From positions 261,221,447 to 261,285,446 of the forward strand of contig JBOZIK010000001.1 of NCBI GenBank assembly GCA_051453625.1: a DNA stretch of 64,000 nt, given 5' to 3'. Source of the stretch: Welwitschia mirabilis. Its lineage: Eukaryota > Gnetophyta > Gnetopsida > Welwitschiales. The notes under the pieces are model-generated. The model made no database searches. It saw only the letters and a list, made by a program, of their open reading frames with translations, and had not been told where the DNA came from. Within the stretch, counting starts at the first letter, position 1. The number at the start of each line of letters is the position of its first letter. Below, one piece after another: positions 37,159-48,813 of the stretch. The translations under genes were made by a program, and so were the position numbers.

Positions 37159-37320
37159 ATTCANNNNNNNNNNNNNNNNNNNNNNNNNNNNNNNNNNNNN
37201 NNNNNNNNNNNNNNNNNNNNNNNNNNNNNNNNNNNNNNNNNNNNNNNNNNNNNNNNNNNNNNNCTTTCCTTTTTAATTTTGTTTTGTGCTTTCACTTATC
37301 TTAAGACTAATTGGTTTATT
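37075..37320. other. Contig-end overlap around gap 37164-37263
   Basis: About 60 bp from 'ctttccttttgaatttt' recur after the gap. The left end carries a run of 28 T (37127-37154) absent from the right copy, a likely cause of the assembly break. Confidence 0.75.
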
Positions 37321-37399
37321 TTTTTTAAAGACTTCATCTTATATGAGATTCATTTTATATGTTATAAGATAACTTTATAGTTATTCTATTTTCATGGTA

Positions 37400-37760
37400 T
37401 TAAAATATATTAACTCATTTATGGTTGTAGGTTTGGGCATGTATTTAGGGGTTAAAGATCTAACAACCTTTTATATTACCTTTTATTTTGGAAGATTTTC
37501 TCTAATGCCATGTATTGCATTCACAATATTTAAAAAACTAGTGATGTACTTATGAATTTTTTTTTCATGGTTTATTTTGAGATTCTCAAACTGGTTCATC
37601 CATATAAGAATCTTTAATTGTTTTATAATAGAAGTACCTTCACACATTCTAACTAGAACATTCCAAGTTTCTTATGATGTATTATAAGCTTCTATTCTAT
37701 TAAGCTCTTCTATCATTAAAGTAGAATAAAGTACATTTTTTAGCTCTAGAATCATACATG
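37400..37760 (-). pseudogene. Copia gag (UBN2-like capsid region), decayed
   Basis: In pieces the minus frame gives ELNRIEAYNTS, ETWNVLVRMCEGTS, WMNQFENLKI, TSFLNIVNAI and VVRSLTPKYMPK. These match the order of conserved blocks in plant copia gag ('A..W..L...YEG', 'Y..RF..IVN.L..LG', 'LRSLP..Y'). Stops are frequent. Confidence 0.8.
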
Positions 37761-38020
37761 ATAGTAGCTTTCTCTTTATCTTTCTAAATTTTCTTTACTT
37801 AATCTGAGTAATAATGTTACTTATAACATCTATTATGATTTTCGTAAGATTTATGTATTCTTCTTCTATACTTTTCCATACTTGAAAGTTAAAACATTTT
37901 AAGTACACATGGATCCTCATATTTTAATAGGCATAGTTTATTCCCTTAAAGAGAAGAGTCTAATGGATGATAACCATTCCATTATTCACTCAAGAAAGTT
38001 ACTTATTATCATGAATAGTT

Positions 38021-38032
38021 ACTTTGATATCA
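38021..38032 (-). other. Copia PBS, tRNA-Met type, decayed
   Basis: The minus strand reads TGATATCAAAGT, which is TGGTATCAGAGC with three transitions, two bases from the LTR end at 38035. Confidence 0.65.
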
Positions 38033-38034
38033 CT

Positions 38035-39667
38035 TGAGGATCATTGAACTAGGTGAATGAGTTTTACCAAATAAAATTTTTAACAATAAAAAAATGAAAA
38101 AGTATAATAGTAAATACCTTATCAAGAAAACATGGTTTTCCAACCTGGGTATGTCCATACATAGAGGTATCTTTCTCTCACACCTTTGGATAATCATAAC
38201 CTATAAGAAAATAGTGGTTTTATAGCACATCATCAAACTTACAATAATGAGAGTCTCTTTGTAAGATAGCACTCTTTTCCGTATAACATCTCTAATATTA
38301 TAATAATAATAGCCTCATCGCAAGGCAATACTCTCTTACTCATAGGGAAATAGTGGTTTTCTAGACACATAAACTTTACAATAGTGAGAGCCTTCTTGCA
38401 ATGTATCACTCTCTTCCCCATAGTGAAATAGTGGTTTTCTAAGTGCATTACAAACCTTACAACAATGAGAGTCCCCTCACAAGGTAGTACTCTCTTTTTC
38501 TTAGGGAAATATTGGTTTTCTATTCATCATTAATTTGATAAAAAATCAAGTGCTCACAAGTACAATCTTAATGCACACTCATATAATGGTTGCCTTATAA
38601 AGATTTTATTCAATACACGAATGGGCTTACAATAGTATTCATAGATAAGATAGTCCAAAAATGTAATATCCATAAATACAATATAATAATAAGCCTAAAA
38701 GGTTTAGCTTTAAAGAGGTGCTTGCGTTTCTTGTTGTAGTCATGGTCACGATGCAAGAAAATGATATGGCAATGTGGGATACAATAACAAATGATGTAGC
38801 ACTCAAAGATTTTTTGCAATGATAACTTTGATGCTTTTTGATATGTTCTAATCACTAATGCAATCTTCATTCTATACAAGATGCATTTATTATATGCCTT
38901 AGATGCATGATCATTCTATTCAAAAAGTTGTAATTTGTTCTATGATATCAAACCTTTATATCATTAAAAGAAAAAATAGTTGTTTGACCTCAAATAATAG
39001 TCATTTAAACTTTGTAACCACTGTGTAATGCATAGAAAATATCTAGGCATTGGACATGAATATTCAATTTTAGTTCACATGAACTTTGATCAAAGATATC
39101 TTCAGAATTGTAGACGGCTTCACCTTGTAGATGCCTTCATTTAACTTTCCCAAAATTTGATGAAAATTGGTCTATATAATCTTTAGACCTTAGTGATTAT
39201 GAATTTATGATGTAAAAGTTGATAGCTCACCTAAAACATAAAATTTTATTTATAATAAAAAATAATTGTAGTACCTATTTTAGTTTAGTATAGACATATT
39301 CAAACATGTAGATGTCTTTATCTTTGTAGGGTTCAATGTTTAACATAATCATCTTTGATGAGATAATGATCTCTAAGTTGTGACCTGAAAGTTGATACAT
39401 TAGATACGTCTTTAATCTATAGACATCTTTGTTAAAGATGTTTTCAATTGTCTATATTTCTTCATCATGGACATCTTATATTATGTAGATGTCTTTAGAC
39501 AATTAATTTTACATTTTAATAACTAAAACATTTCATGAGATATTATCTTTCAAGATCTAACAATGACTTGTGCTTATCATAATTTTATTTTTTTATTTTT
39601 GCAATGGATTGAGTATGTAATGATACAAAATATTTGATAAGTGGAATCATCAAAGCTAGATTTACCA
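38035..39667 (-). repeat. 5' LTR of the nested copia element
   Basis: It is homologous to 30248-32249. It holds several degenerate 80-90-bp internal repeats with 'cttacaataNtgagag' (38230-38500) and, at 39110-39500, a cluster of AGATGTCT and AGACATCT words. Its outer end 'ctagatttacca' is reached at 39667, after which chromovirus sequence resumes. Confidence 0.8.
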
Positions 39668-40856
39668 AGAGATTTAATAATTTCTAAGAAAATGAATTAC
39701 ATTTTATTAATTGTACTTACAACTTTATTTTCCTTTATTAGTGTATACTAGTAATCAACTTCATATTTTTCTAAGAGCTCTTCATGTTTTTTTTAATCAT
39801 GTTAATTAGGGTTTGTAACCATCCTAGACTTTTTCTATTCATCTTAAATAAAATTTTCCCTCTTAAAAGATAATTTGTTTATGCCTTTAATATGTGAACA
39901 TTATAAGTAGTTCTAAATCATAGGTATGATAACAACTTTCATGTAGATCAAGCTTTCGAGATTCATAAACTATAAGTTATCTATCTTGATCTAATATGGC
40001 TTGTACTCTTAAAGTTAAGGAATTTGTTATTACTATGAAAGATCTATCCAATTCTATAATTTTTTAGATGAATATTAAAGTAGGCAGAAATTTAAGTTTT
40101 AAGAATACCTTCCTACACTAAATGTTAAAATTAAAAATGNNNNNNNNNNNNNNNNNNNNNNNNNNNNNNNNNNNNNNNNNNNNNNNNNNNNNNNNNNNNN
40201 NNNNNNNNNNNNNNNNNNNNNNNNNNNNNNNNNNNNNNNGAGAAATTATCTTTGAAGATCTAACAGTGACTTCTGCTTATCATAATTTTATTTTTTTATT
40301 TTTGTAATGGCTTGACTATGTTATGATACAAAATATTTGATAAGTGGAATCATCAAAGCTGGATTTACCAAGAGACTTAATAATTTCTAAGAAAATGAAT
40401 TACATTTCATTAATTGTACCTCCCACTTTATTCTCCTTTCTTAGTGTATACTAGTAATCAAATTCATATTTTTCTGAGAGCTATCCATTTTTTTTTTTTT
40501 TTGGTTCTAAATCATGTTAATTAGGGTTTTTAACCATCCTAGGCTTTTTCTATTCATCTTCAATAAAATTTTCCATCTTAAAAGATAATTTTTTTATGCC
40601 TTTAATATGTGGACATTATAAGTAGTTCTAAATCATAAGTATGATAGAAAATTTCATGTCGATTAAGCTTCTAAGATTCATAAACTATAAGTTGTCTATA
40701 TTGATCTAATATGGCTTATAATCCTAGAGTTAAGGCATTTGTTATTACTATGAAAGATCTATCCAATTCTAGAATTTTTTAGATGAATATTAAAGTAGGC
40801 AAAAATTTAATTTTTAAGAATACCTTCTTACACTAAATGTCAAAATTATAAAAATT
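39536..40856. other. Overlapping contig ends around gap 40140-40239
   Basis: 39536-40139 and 40240-40856 are copies, including the junction between the copia LTR and the chromovirus RNase H. The nested junction is thus present twice in the scaffold. Confidence 0.8.
40400..40790 (-). pseudogene. Chromovirus RNase H, decayed
   Basis: The minus frame reads FIVITNALTLGL (the 'F.l.TDAS..G.GavL' block with Asp-to-Asn), AILDQYRQLIVYES, KLNRHEIFYHTYDLELL (the 'L...E..Y...dkEllA' block) and RWKILLKMNRKSL (the 'g..F.l.TDHksL' block). Several acidic catalytic residues are lost. The overlap copy lies near 39860-40060. Confidence 0.85.
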
Positions 40857-41149
40857 AATGTGGACTTTTTGAGGGTAATTAGTGATACAAAAAGTTGTAA
40901 AATTCTAGTAGAAATATTATATAGAATTCTATAAGATCAAGAAAAATATAACCTTTCTAATAGTCCTATGTTTAGTTCACTTATTGACTACCTTTGTCTT
41001 ATTAGAATTCATGGAAATGACTTTCTAGGAGATCATGTATTTCAAATAGCCAAAAAAATCTTTAAATAACTTAGGTTTACTTAAATTATTATTGAACTAA
41101 TTATTCTTTAATAACTATAAGTTCTCTTTAGGTAAGTTACATGATCTTC

Positions 41150-41610
41150 TTTTTCTTTATAATACATCAAGATATCATTTGTACACATCATTGTAACTTT
41201 ACCTCAAACTAATAAAGTTTTAAGTGCATTTATTATGTCAAAGAGAATCACTATAAATTCATAATGATCATATATGATTCTAAATGCTATATTGTAAGTA
41301 TTATCATCCTCGATAATAATCTAGTAATAATCTAACTCTAGGTTAATTTTAGAGAAGAATGTCAATCCTTACTAACTAGTTATTTATGATTGGTATAGGA
41401 TACTTATTCTTTACTATTATCTTGTTTAATTTCTTATATTTAATACATAGCCTTATAGTGCCATTTGTATTCTTCACAACTAAGACTATATCATTCCATG
41501 GAAAAATCCTAGGCTTGTTTTTTATTTCTTGCATCAATTTCATTAGTGAAAACTTTAATTCTTTAAGTTTCACTACTACAAAATTGTATAGGACTTTTTC
41601 CATAATTTGG
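41150..41610 (-). pseudogene. Chromovirus (Ty3/gypsy) reverse transcriptase
   Basis: A 75-codon open frame (41376-41603) contains IFPWNDIVLVVKN, TIRLCIKYKKLNKI and KNKYPIPIINN. It matches the gypsy block 'SPWgaPVLfVkKKDGtmRmCiDYRqLNkvTvKNkYPLPrIDd'. Downstream, HYEFIVILFDIINALKTL matches the 'YEFlVMPFGLtNAP.tF' block. TNDILMYYK (41163-41190) is the catalytic 'F.DDIL.YS' with the first Asp changed to Asn. No working enzyme could be made from it. Confidence 0.92.
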
Positions 41611-41879
41611 ACTTTTGGAATTAGGCTAATAACATGATAAAACTTCTCTTTGAGGTGGGACTATGGGATCTTCAAATAAATTCTTAAACTTCTCGAACTC
41701 TTTAAAAAGTATAACTGGTGATTCATCACCAGATAATTTCACTTGGACTAGGAATCCTTGTGTTATATTAATATCCGTATTAATTTACTTATGAGCTATC
41801 AATAGGATTTTCTTACTCTATTCTTATACCTTAACAATTTTTATTCAAAAGACATTTAAACAATTAATTCTCTTTGATG

Positions 41880-42140
41880 AAAGTTAATTCTATCATTATG
41901 ATGGATGAAGAAGATCATTCCTAAGATGACATCATATTACCCTCTGTGGAAGAAATAGAACTTATTCCTAAATACTTTATTACCAATTTTAAAGGTTAGA
42001 AGTTCTTCTATGCCATCATGCTAGATGAAATTACCTTCTACTACTATTATAGTGGCTTTTACATATTTGAAGGATTGAACTTTTAAGTTAAGAAATAAAA
42101 TAGAAAACATGAAATTATGTAAAGCTCCACTTCGATTAGA
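41880..42140 (-). pseudogene. Chromovirus aspartic protease, decayed
   Basis: The minus strand reads RSGALHNFM near 42109-42135, the 'DSGAtHnFi' active site with Asp lost. It then gives YDVILGMIFF near 41906-41935, the 'DvILGMdwL' motif, followed by INFHQREL ('idf..r.l'). It lies directly upstream of RT in the usual order. Confidence 0.8.
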
Positions 42141-42579
42141 GAAGTCAAATAAAATTTTAACTATAATCTTGTAATTATATCACAAAGATTGGTTTATCAA
42201 ATTTAGTTAAATATTTACATACATTTATTTTGGAGATAGCTATAGTTTCTTATATCCTTAAGGTTTATTACTCTATTTAGGTTGTTACTCTTAAGTCTTA
42301 GAGGGAAATTTTTTTGCTATGAGTATTTATCCTTTGCATTCATGATAAATGATGTTATATCTTTTCTAGTTTTCTTTACTTACATTTATTCTTAATAGAT
42401 CTAGGTTTAATTACTATGGAGGTTAGGACTCAAATTATTTATGCTCTTAATATTTAAGACAAGTCTTTGTATTTCTGTATGCATCTTCTAGTGATTAAAT
42501 CTTAATTATATATAAGATTCTTCTTATCATGGGTGGTAATATCCTTATGAAACTATTTATCAAGTATTCAAGTAAGTTC

Positions 42580-42800
42580 TTTAATATTTCATAAATCATT
42601 ATAATTTAGATCAATGGTCATAGAGTGGATGCTTACCTAAATATAAAAACTATAACTCAACTATTTAATCTTCAATAAAATTAGTAGAAACAAACTTCTT
42701 TTTAAAATCATTGATGAATATATTCTAGGGGAAATTTTCATGTACTCTAACTAGCATATTAATCACCACTCTTTATTATTACCTATAATAAGGATAGCAT
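42580..42800 (-). pseudogene. Chromovirus gag, decayed
   Basis: Minus-strand pieces read EYIFINDFKKKFVSTNFIED and VELXFLYLGKHPLYDH. They resemble the capsid block 'W..F...F...f.p.....k..ef..L.qg..sV.eY'. A cysteine-bearing remnant near 42300 may be the zinc knuckle. It precedes protease in the right order. Confidence 0.6.
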
Positions 42801-43304
42801 CATAGATACATGTTTTATTATGATGAATAATCTCTAATATGGAGTACTTATCTATTTATTGTGATTATTCCATGGACTTTTCATGGGTAACAACTCATTA
42901 CTTATATACTTAAATGCTAATAAGCTTTACTACTCAGTTTATGTCTTTTCTCTTTAGGGAGTCTATGCATATTATTTAATAATAAAGCTTGAATATTGAT
43001 TTCTACATTAAGAATTCTAAATTACAAATTCTACATATCAAAATGTTTAGTAAAATAGTTTTATTTTAATGTTATAGGTAGGTTATAAATGTGATTTTCA
43101 TGGTCTTCTAATGTTTATTCAATATTTTAAATAATTAACTTTGTGGTTTATCCTCCTAAAGATTTAAGAGATTATAAATTTTACTAGTACGTTACACATG
43201 GAAATGCTCTTTATTTTAATAGTGGATGCCACTTAAATGAGAATTAATGTTATTGATGTGAATATTCACTCTCCTCTCCATGACTTGTCAATGAGTTTAT
43301 CTCT

Positions 43305-43316
43305 TTTTTGATACCA
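43305..43316 (-). other. Chromovirus PBS, tRNA-Met type
   Basis: The minus strand reads TGGTATCAAAAA; the first eight bases of the tRNA-Met primer site are intact. It is followed (upward) by a TGTTACA-type LTR end at 43321 and lies about 0.5 kb upstream of gag. Confidence 0.6.
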
Positions 43317-43467
43317 TAAATGTTACATTCTAAGGTAACTTACATAGTTTTCTATATGAGGGGATGAGGAAACTAACATGATGAGTATGTAACTAGCCTA
43401 ACTATAATATCTACTAAAGCTAAATCAATTAAGTTATGCTAGCTAAGTTATTTATCTTAGAAATTCA

Positions 43468-44363
43468 TATGTGACAGTAAAATTTCAATTGTAATGTTGG
43501 ATACTTAAGTGTAACATTAATATTCATNNNNNNNNNNNNNNNNNNNNNNNNNNNNNNNNNNNNNNNNNNNNNNNNNNNNNNNNNNNNNNNNNNTTTAAGA
43601 TTCATAATGCAACTCCAAGCTCTCTAATATGATGCTAATATTCATAGTACAATATCAAGTTTTACTATGTTATGTTAAGATTTCATGATGCAACATTAGA
43701 ACAAGTATGATGTCAAATCTTATAGTGCAATGTTAGGCTCCATCATGTGACATTGACTTTCACTATGTAATAACAAGAATCCTCAGTGTGATCTTAAGTT
43801 AATTGTAATATTAGGTCTCATAGCATAATTCTAGACTCCTTAGTGTAATGTCAAGCTTCACTGTGGTATGTCAAGACTACATAATGCACTATCAAGACAA
43901 GTGTAATGTCAAGCCTTAATGTAATTTTAACTTTAATAATGTGACATCAGAATTTAACGTTCCATTTTAGAACTTCATAGTATGATTTATGGCCTTATAG
44001 TGTAATGTTAGCCTCCAAAGTATGAGGTCAAGCTCCACTATGTAACATTAAGTTGTACAATAGGATGCTAGACTATTATGTAATATTAGATTAATAGTAA
44101 TTATGACCCTTATAATCATATGTTAAAAGTTATAATGCAATGTTAGATCTTATTGTACAACATTAAACTTATCAATGAAACATCAAAACAAGTAAAAATT
44201 TAGATTTCATAGTGCAACATCAAGGCTCAATTTGTAATGAAAGGCCCATAAGTATAACATTAGAACAAGTGTGGATCAAGGTTTATATTATAAAATTGGA
44301 TCTCACAGTATAATATCACGTCTTATTATGTAATTATAAGCTTACCAGTGTAATGTTAGCTAT
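43468..44363. repeat. Degenerate minisatellite of about 20-21 bp, around 40 units
   Basis: Successive units are variants of CTTCATAGTGTAATGTCAAG, with 'taatgt(t/c)a(a/g)' as the most constant part. Unit length varies from about 16 to 21 bp. A 66-N gap (43528-43593) lies inside. The overlap copy is at 45367-45860. Confidence 0.85.
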
Positions 44364-46761
44364 ATGTTTTCACTATTATTTCCCTTATTAAGTTTGAATT
44401 GACTTTAGCTAATCTTATCGTATAATATCCAGATAAATCCCACACATGTCACTAGTTTTGGTTGGTACATTGTCCTTAATTCTTTTATTAGGTTTTCCTA
44501 AATATATTCTAAGTCAATAAAAATTATAATTAATATTAAACTAGAGATAAGTAAATTTAATTAAGTTAATTATAGCAAAATTAACTTTAAGCAATGTGGA
44601 TCTAACTTAGCTTTTTCCTATAAATAAGGTGTGTTCCTTCATTTTACATGATTTTCACTTGTATTAAATAGTACATTTATTATTTTATTTCTTTTCTATG
44701 ATTTCTTATTTTTTTCCTTTCCATTTTTAAGTGATTTTGTTACTTTATTACAACTTTCTAGTTTTTGCAATTTATTGAAGGACTTATTATATTCTTACTT
44801 TTATAGATTTCATGCATTTTCTATTCATTATATGGATTAATTTTTATTGCTTATCATCTTTTGGAAATTTACATATGTTAGGGATATAAAGTTGGATATT
44901 CAAAAACATAGTACTGAAGAGGGTTTTACTTAGATCTTATCTTCTAATATCCTTGATTTATATATTTTTTGGTCCATATTTATGGTTCAATCGTTTTCTA
45001 TATTCTAGATCGTATTTATGCAACTTACAATATTTAGGCAAAGAATATTCTTACCCCATGCATGGTTTATTCTTATCATAGTAATAGCACTTGACTTAGT
45101 CTTAGGCAACATAAAGAAGAAAATCTTTCATATAAGGTATCCTACTTTGACTAATATTTTAGGAATTTCTTGAATAAATAGCTTAATACGTTCATTATCA
45201 ATGGGTAAATGGATATCCATTAGTATGAAATTTATAATTTAATTTCATCACTTTTTATTTTATTGTNNNNNNNNNNNNNNNNNNNNNNNNNNNNNNNNNN
45301 NNNNNNNNNNNNNNNNNNNNNNNNNNNNNNNNNNNNNNNNNNNNNNNNNNNNNNNNNNNNNNNNNNTCAAGACTACACAATGCACTATCAAGATAAGTGT
45401 AATGTCAAGCCTCAATGGAATTTTAACTTTAATAATGTAACATCAGAATTCAATGTTCCCTTTTAGAACTTCATATTATGATTGATGGCCTTATAGTATA
45501 ATTTTAGCCTCCAAATTATGAGGTCAAGCTTCACTGTGTAACATTAAGCTATACAATAGGATGCTAGACTTTATTATGTAATATTGGATTAATAGTAATT
45601 ATGACCTTTATAATGAGATGTTATAAGTTATAATGTAATGTTAGAGCTTATTGTGCAACATTAAATTTATCAATGCAACATCAAGACAAGTAAAAAGTTA
45701 GATTTCATAGTGCAACATCAAGGCTCGATTTGTAATGAAAGGCCCATAAGTATAACATTAGAACAAGTGTGTCTCAAGTTTTATATTATAACATTAGATC
45801 TCACAGTATAATATCATGTCTTATTATGTGATTATAATCTTACTAGTGTAATGTTACCTATCTTTTTTCACTGTTATTTCCATTATTAAGTTTGAATTAA
45901 CTTTAGCTAATCTTATTTATAATATCTAGATAAATCCCACACATGTCACTAGTTTTGGTTAGTACGTTGTCCTCGATTTATTTATTAGGTTTTCCTAAAT
46001 ATATTCTAAGTTAATAAAAATTATAATTAATATTAAATTAAAGATAAGTAAACTCAATTAAGTTAATTATAAATAAATTAACTTTAAGCAATGTGGATCT
46101 AACTTAGCTTTTTCTTATAAATAAGATGTGTTTCTTCATTTTACATGATTTTCACTTTTATTAGTTAGTACATTTATTATTTTATTTCTTCTCTATGTTT
46201 TTTATTTTTTACCATTCCATTTTTAAGTGATTTTATTACTTTATTATAACTTTCTAGTTTTTTCAATTTATTGAAGGACTTGTTATATTCTCACTTTTAT
46301 AAATTTCATGCATTTTCTATTCAAGAATGGCTTAATTTCTATTGCTTATCATCTTTTGCAAATTTACATATGTTAGGGATATAAAGTTGGAGATTCAAAA
46401 ACATAGCATTGAAGAGGGTTTTTCTTAGATTTTATCTTCTAATATCCTTGATTTATGTATTTTTTTGTTCATCTTTATGATTCAATTGTTTTCTATATTC
46501 TAGATCGCATTTATGTAACTTACAATATTTAGGCAAAGAATATTCTTACCCCATGCATGCTTTATTCTTATCATAGTAATAGAATTTGACTTATGTTTAG
46601 GCAACATAAAGAAGAAAATCTTTCATATAAGATATCCTACTTTAACTAATCTTTTAGGAATTTCTTGAATAAATAGCTTAATGAGTTCATTATCAATGGG
46701 TAAATGGATATCCATTAGTATGAAATTTATAATTTAATTTCATCACTTTTTATTTTATTGT
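43871..46761. other. Overlapping contig ends around gap 45267-45366
   Basis: 43871-45266 and 45367-46761 match throughout at roughly 94-96% by eye. The left contig ends 'tattttattgt', which the right contig reaches at 46761 and continues. Confidence 0.85.
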
Positions 46762-47167
46762 TTATGGAAAATTAATTACCTTTAGGTATTTTATTCATGA
46801 TAGAATGAATGAAGTCCTCAACTATTCCATTTACTCAACTTGTATCATAATAGTAGGGTTGTCTTGTAACTAGGCCATTACAATTTGTTCTTTAGCCATT
46901 TTTTATCTTAACCATCTAACTTGGGATGGTAATATGAATGAAGTGTTTTTATATGTAAGATCTTTTAGGCCTTTACTATGCTTGTGCAAAATCCTTAATA
47001 AAATTTAGTTAGTAATGTTTTCATATACATTTTTCTTTTTTGTCTATCTTGATGTAGGCTCATGTTGTTCTTTACTTTCTTTCCATTCTTCTAATACTTT
47101 TGATGGTAAAGGAGTTAGATATCATGATATAGGGAATTCCATTAATGATACTATTCTTTCTTCTTCA
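46762..47167 (-). other. Unassigned DNA left of the second nest
   Basis: The minus strand has coding-like pieces (LPSKVLEEWKESKEQHEP; MAKEQIVMA), faintly like the tail of a gypsy integrase, but not enough to assign. The bases 47163-47167 (cttca) would be the target site of the copia element. Confidence 0.3.
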
Positions 47168-47542
47168 TGCTAGATGTAACATGAATCATAAAATAAGTCT
47201 TACCGAATATGTTTTATTTCAAATGTATTTCATCCTAATGAAATAAATATATAAATTTAAAACTAAAAATCAATTATGATAATCACTTAATTAATTACTC
47301 TAATAAAACATTATGACTATTCATAATTATTTTATGGATAGTTACATCTCTTTATGTAATCTTTAATTTGTCTAATTACTCATCAATTATGTGTAATCTA
47401 ATTATAATTTCAATTATCTTAATTTATTCTATTGATAATAAAAAGATTCTTTTACTTTTTAATTTCTATTCATTCTTATTTTATTTACTATTTAATTGAG
47501 ATTTCTTATGCTTCATTTTACTTCCACATTAAACTTCCAACA
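47168..47542 (+). repeat. 5' LTR of the plus-strand copia element
   Basis: This 375-bp LTR starts TGCTAGA and ends TTCCAACA. It matches 63264-63490, for example in 'atgtatttcatcctaa' and the 'ctctaatnaaaca' block. A plus-strand 'ctctttatgtaatctttaat' replaces the TATA-type box seen in the 3' LTR. Confidence 0.8.
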
Positions 47543-47554
47543 TGGTATTAAATC
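47543..47554 (+). other. Copia PBS, tRNA-Met type
   Basis: TGGTATTAAATC follows the LTR end with no spacer. It matches TGGTATCAGAGC with two transitions and one transversion. The Tat-like element is inserted four bases further on. Confidence 0.75.
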
Positions 47555-47558
47555 ATAG

Positions 47559-48813
47559 TGTTGCAATACTTATTTATAAAATTATTATGTCCTTACACAA
47601 ATCTTATTAGTCACAAATATTTGTACAAAATATACATTATTATAGATGAGAGTTAATCTAAATGATATAATTTACTAAGCTCAAGGTTATAAAATTGATT
47701 TGAATAAAGTGTTTTTGGTATTTTTCCATTTAAATTTAAGAAATAAGAACAATGCAGAAATAAAATACAAGATAAATGAAAATTCAATACTTATAGATTA
47801 GATCCAAATGAAAATATCCTAAGTAATATTTATACTTTACTGCTAATCTTTGCCATCAAGATCGGCCCTCATAATCTAAATCAATTATAAAATACTATTA
47901 CAAGATCCTAATCAACATAGGAAATAAGTCATATCAAATGAAATATAATGGAATGCAACTAAACTAGTTATGGAAATGCAATAAGAAATAAAATGCAAAA
48001 ACTAAATTAACAATATCGATGTTAAGAAGGGTTACCATCATGATTTAGATTAATTATGAAGCTATTAAACTATTAATAAATCATAAACAATATAAATCAT
48101 AAGGGATATTTACATAATGAAAATAAGAAAACTATTTTGAATAATATCAAAACAAGTATCTAGTTACAAAGAAGAAACACCTCAACGAAGAAGACATAGC
48201 CTAATACTAAGGTTTCTCTTTATAGCTATGAATGGATCTTATATCATTTAATATCCCATCACAAGATTTTCAAGTGCCAAAGAAGATAGTCAGATATGAG
48301 GGCAAGGAGGTATTTATTTAAAAGAATATCCTAAAAATAAAAATCCTAACAACCAAAATAAAACCTAGTAGTGCCATAGGTGTTCATGTAACATATTATA
48401 AAGTTAGGTGTAATGTCATTTAGACAATGATGAAGATAATGCCATATTGAAAAGGATCTTACCTAAGCTTCTAGATCAATCTAGTTAATAACCTTATTAG
48501 CTTTGGTATGCTATTATCTAAAACTATCATCTAGATCATTATGGCGATGATAAACTTTAAAGTTCTTTTGTTAACTCAAATTAGCCTTTTCAATTATCAG
48601 ATTCCTCTATAGAATTCTATGTATTAGAATTCATCTGAAATTCCTTCAAATATGTTGAATATTATACATTTGTGTGATCATTACATTAATTCTTTCTCAT
48701 TATTGAAACCCCATTAAACCTATCTTAATGTCTTATGAAAGTACTCAAAATGCCCTATCACATACATACAATTTGGTATTACAATTTAACATTACAAACA
48801 ATTTGGCATTACA
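47559..48813 (-). repeat. 3' LTR of the Tat-like element
   Basis: It is homologous to 57735-59241 from 'tcacaaatatttg' (47606; 57783) to 'atttggcattaca'. The inner edge is uncertain: a doubled 'tttgg(t/c)attaca' occurs at about 48772 and 48801, and a second PPT-like 'ttatcccccac' on the minus strand at 49042 could mark a longer LTR. Confidence 0.7.

Larger units (their letters stand above)
30248..39667 (-). mobile_element. Ty1/copia element (about 9.4 kb) nested in the chromovirus
   Basis: Direct LTRs (30248-32249 and 38035-39667) flank gag and pol remnants in copia order on the minus strand: gag, zinc knuckle, protease/pre-integrase, integrase start. The PBS lies at 38021-38032. Long LTRs, total size and gag sequence suggest a Sire-type copia element, which is an inference. 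I could not find a convincing RT between 32.3 and 34.9 kb; that part may be deleted, too decayed, or an env-like or spacer region. No matching 5-bp target duplication is visible at the ends I chose. Confidence 0.8.
43321..46761 (-). mobile_element. Probable 5' LTR region of the chromovirus
   Basis: The region begins at the LTR end next to the PBS and extends to an undefined outer edge. It is inflated by an overlap pair (43871-45266 against 45367-46761). It contains a minisatellite (43468-44363). I found no matching 3' LTR downstream of the chromodomain, so the LTR call rests only on the PBS and the 'tgttaca' end. A plus-strand TATA-like 'ctataaataagg' (44621) points the opposite way and may be chance. 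Confidence 0.45.

Noticed and set aside
41386-41637. Plus-strand 83-codon frame
   Set aside because: It is the antisense shadow of the gypsy RT on the minus strand, which matches conserved RT blocks.
43468-44363. CRISPR-like array of regularly spaced repeats
   Set aside because: Units are directly adjacent and degenerate with no unique spacers, and the DNA is from a eukaryote.
44612-44641. Plus-strand TATA-like 'ctataaataagg' as a promoter of a plus-strand LTR or gene
   Set aside because: The neighbouring PBS and gag indicate a minus-strand element, no transcript-like feature follows, and TATA-like strings are common at this AT content.
46718-46732. 'tagtatgaaatt' as a further tRNA-Met PBS
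   Set aside because: It needs five changes from the canonical site and has no convincing LTR end or gag beside it.
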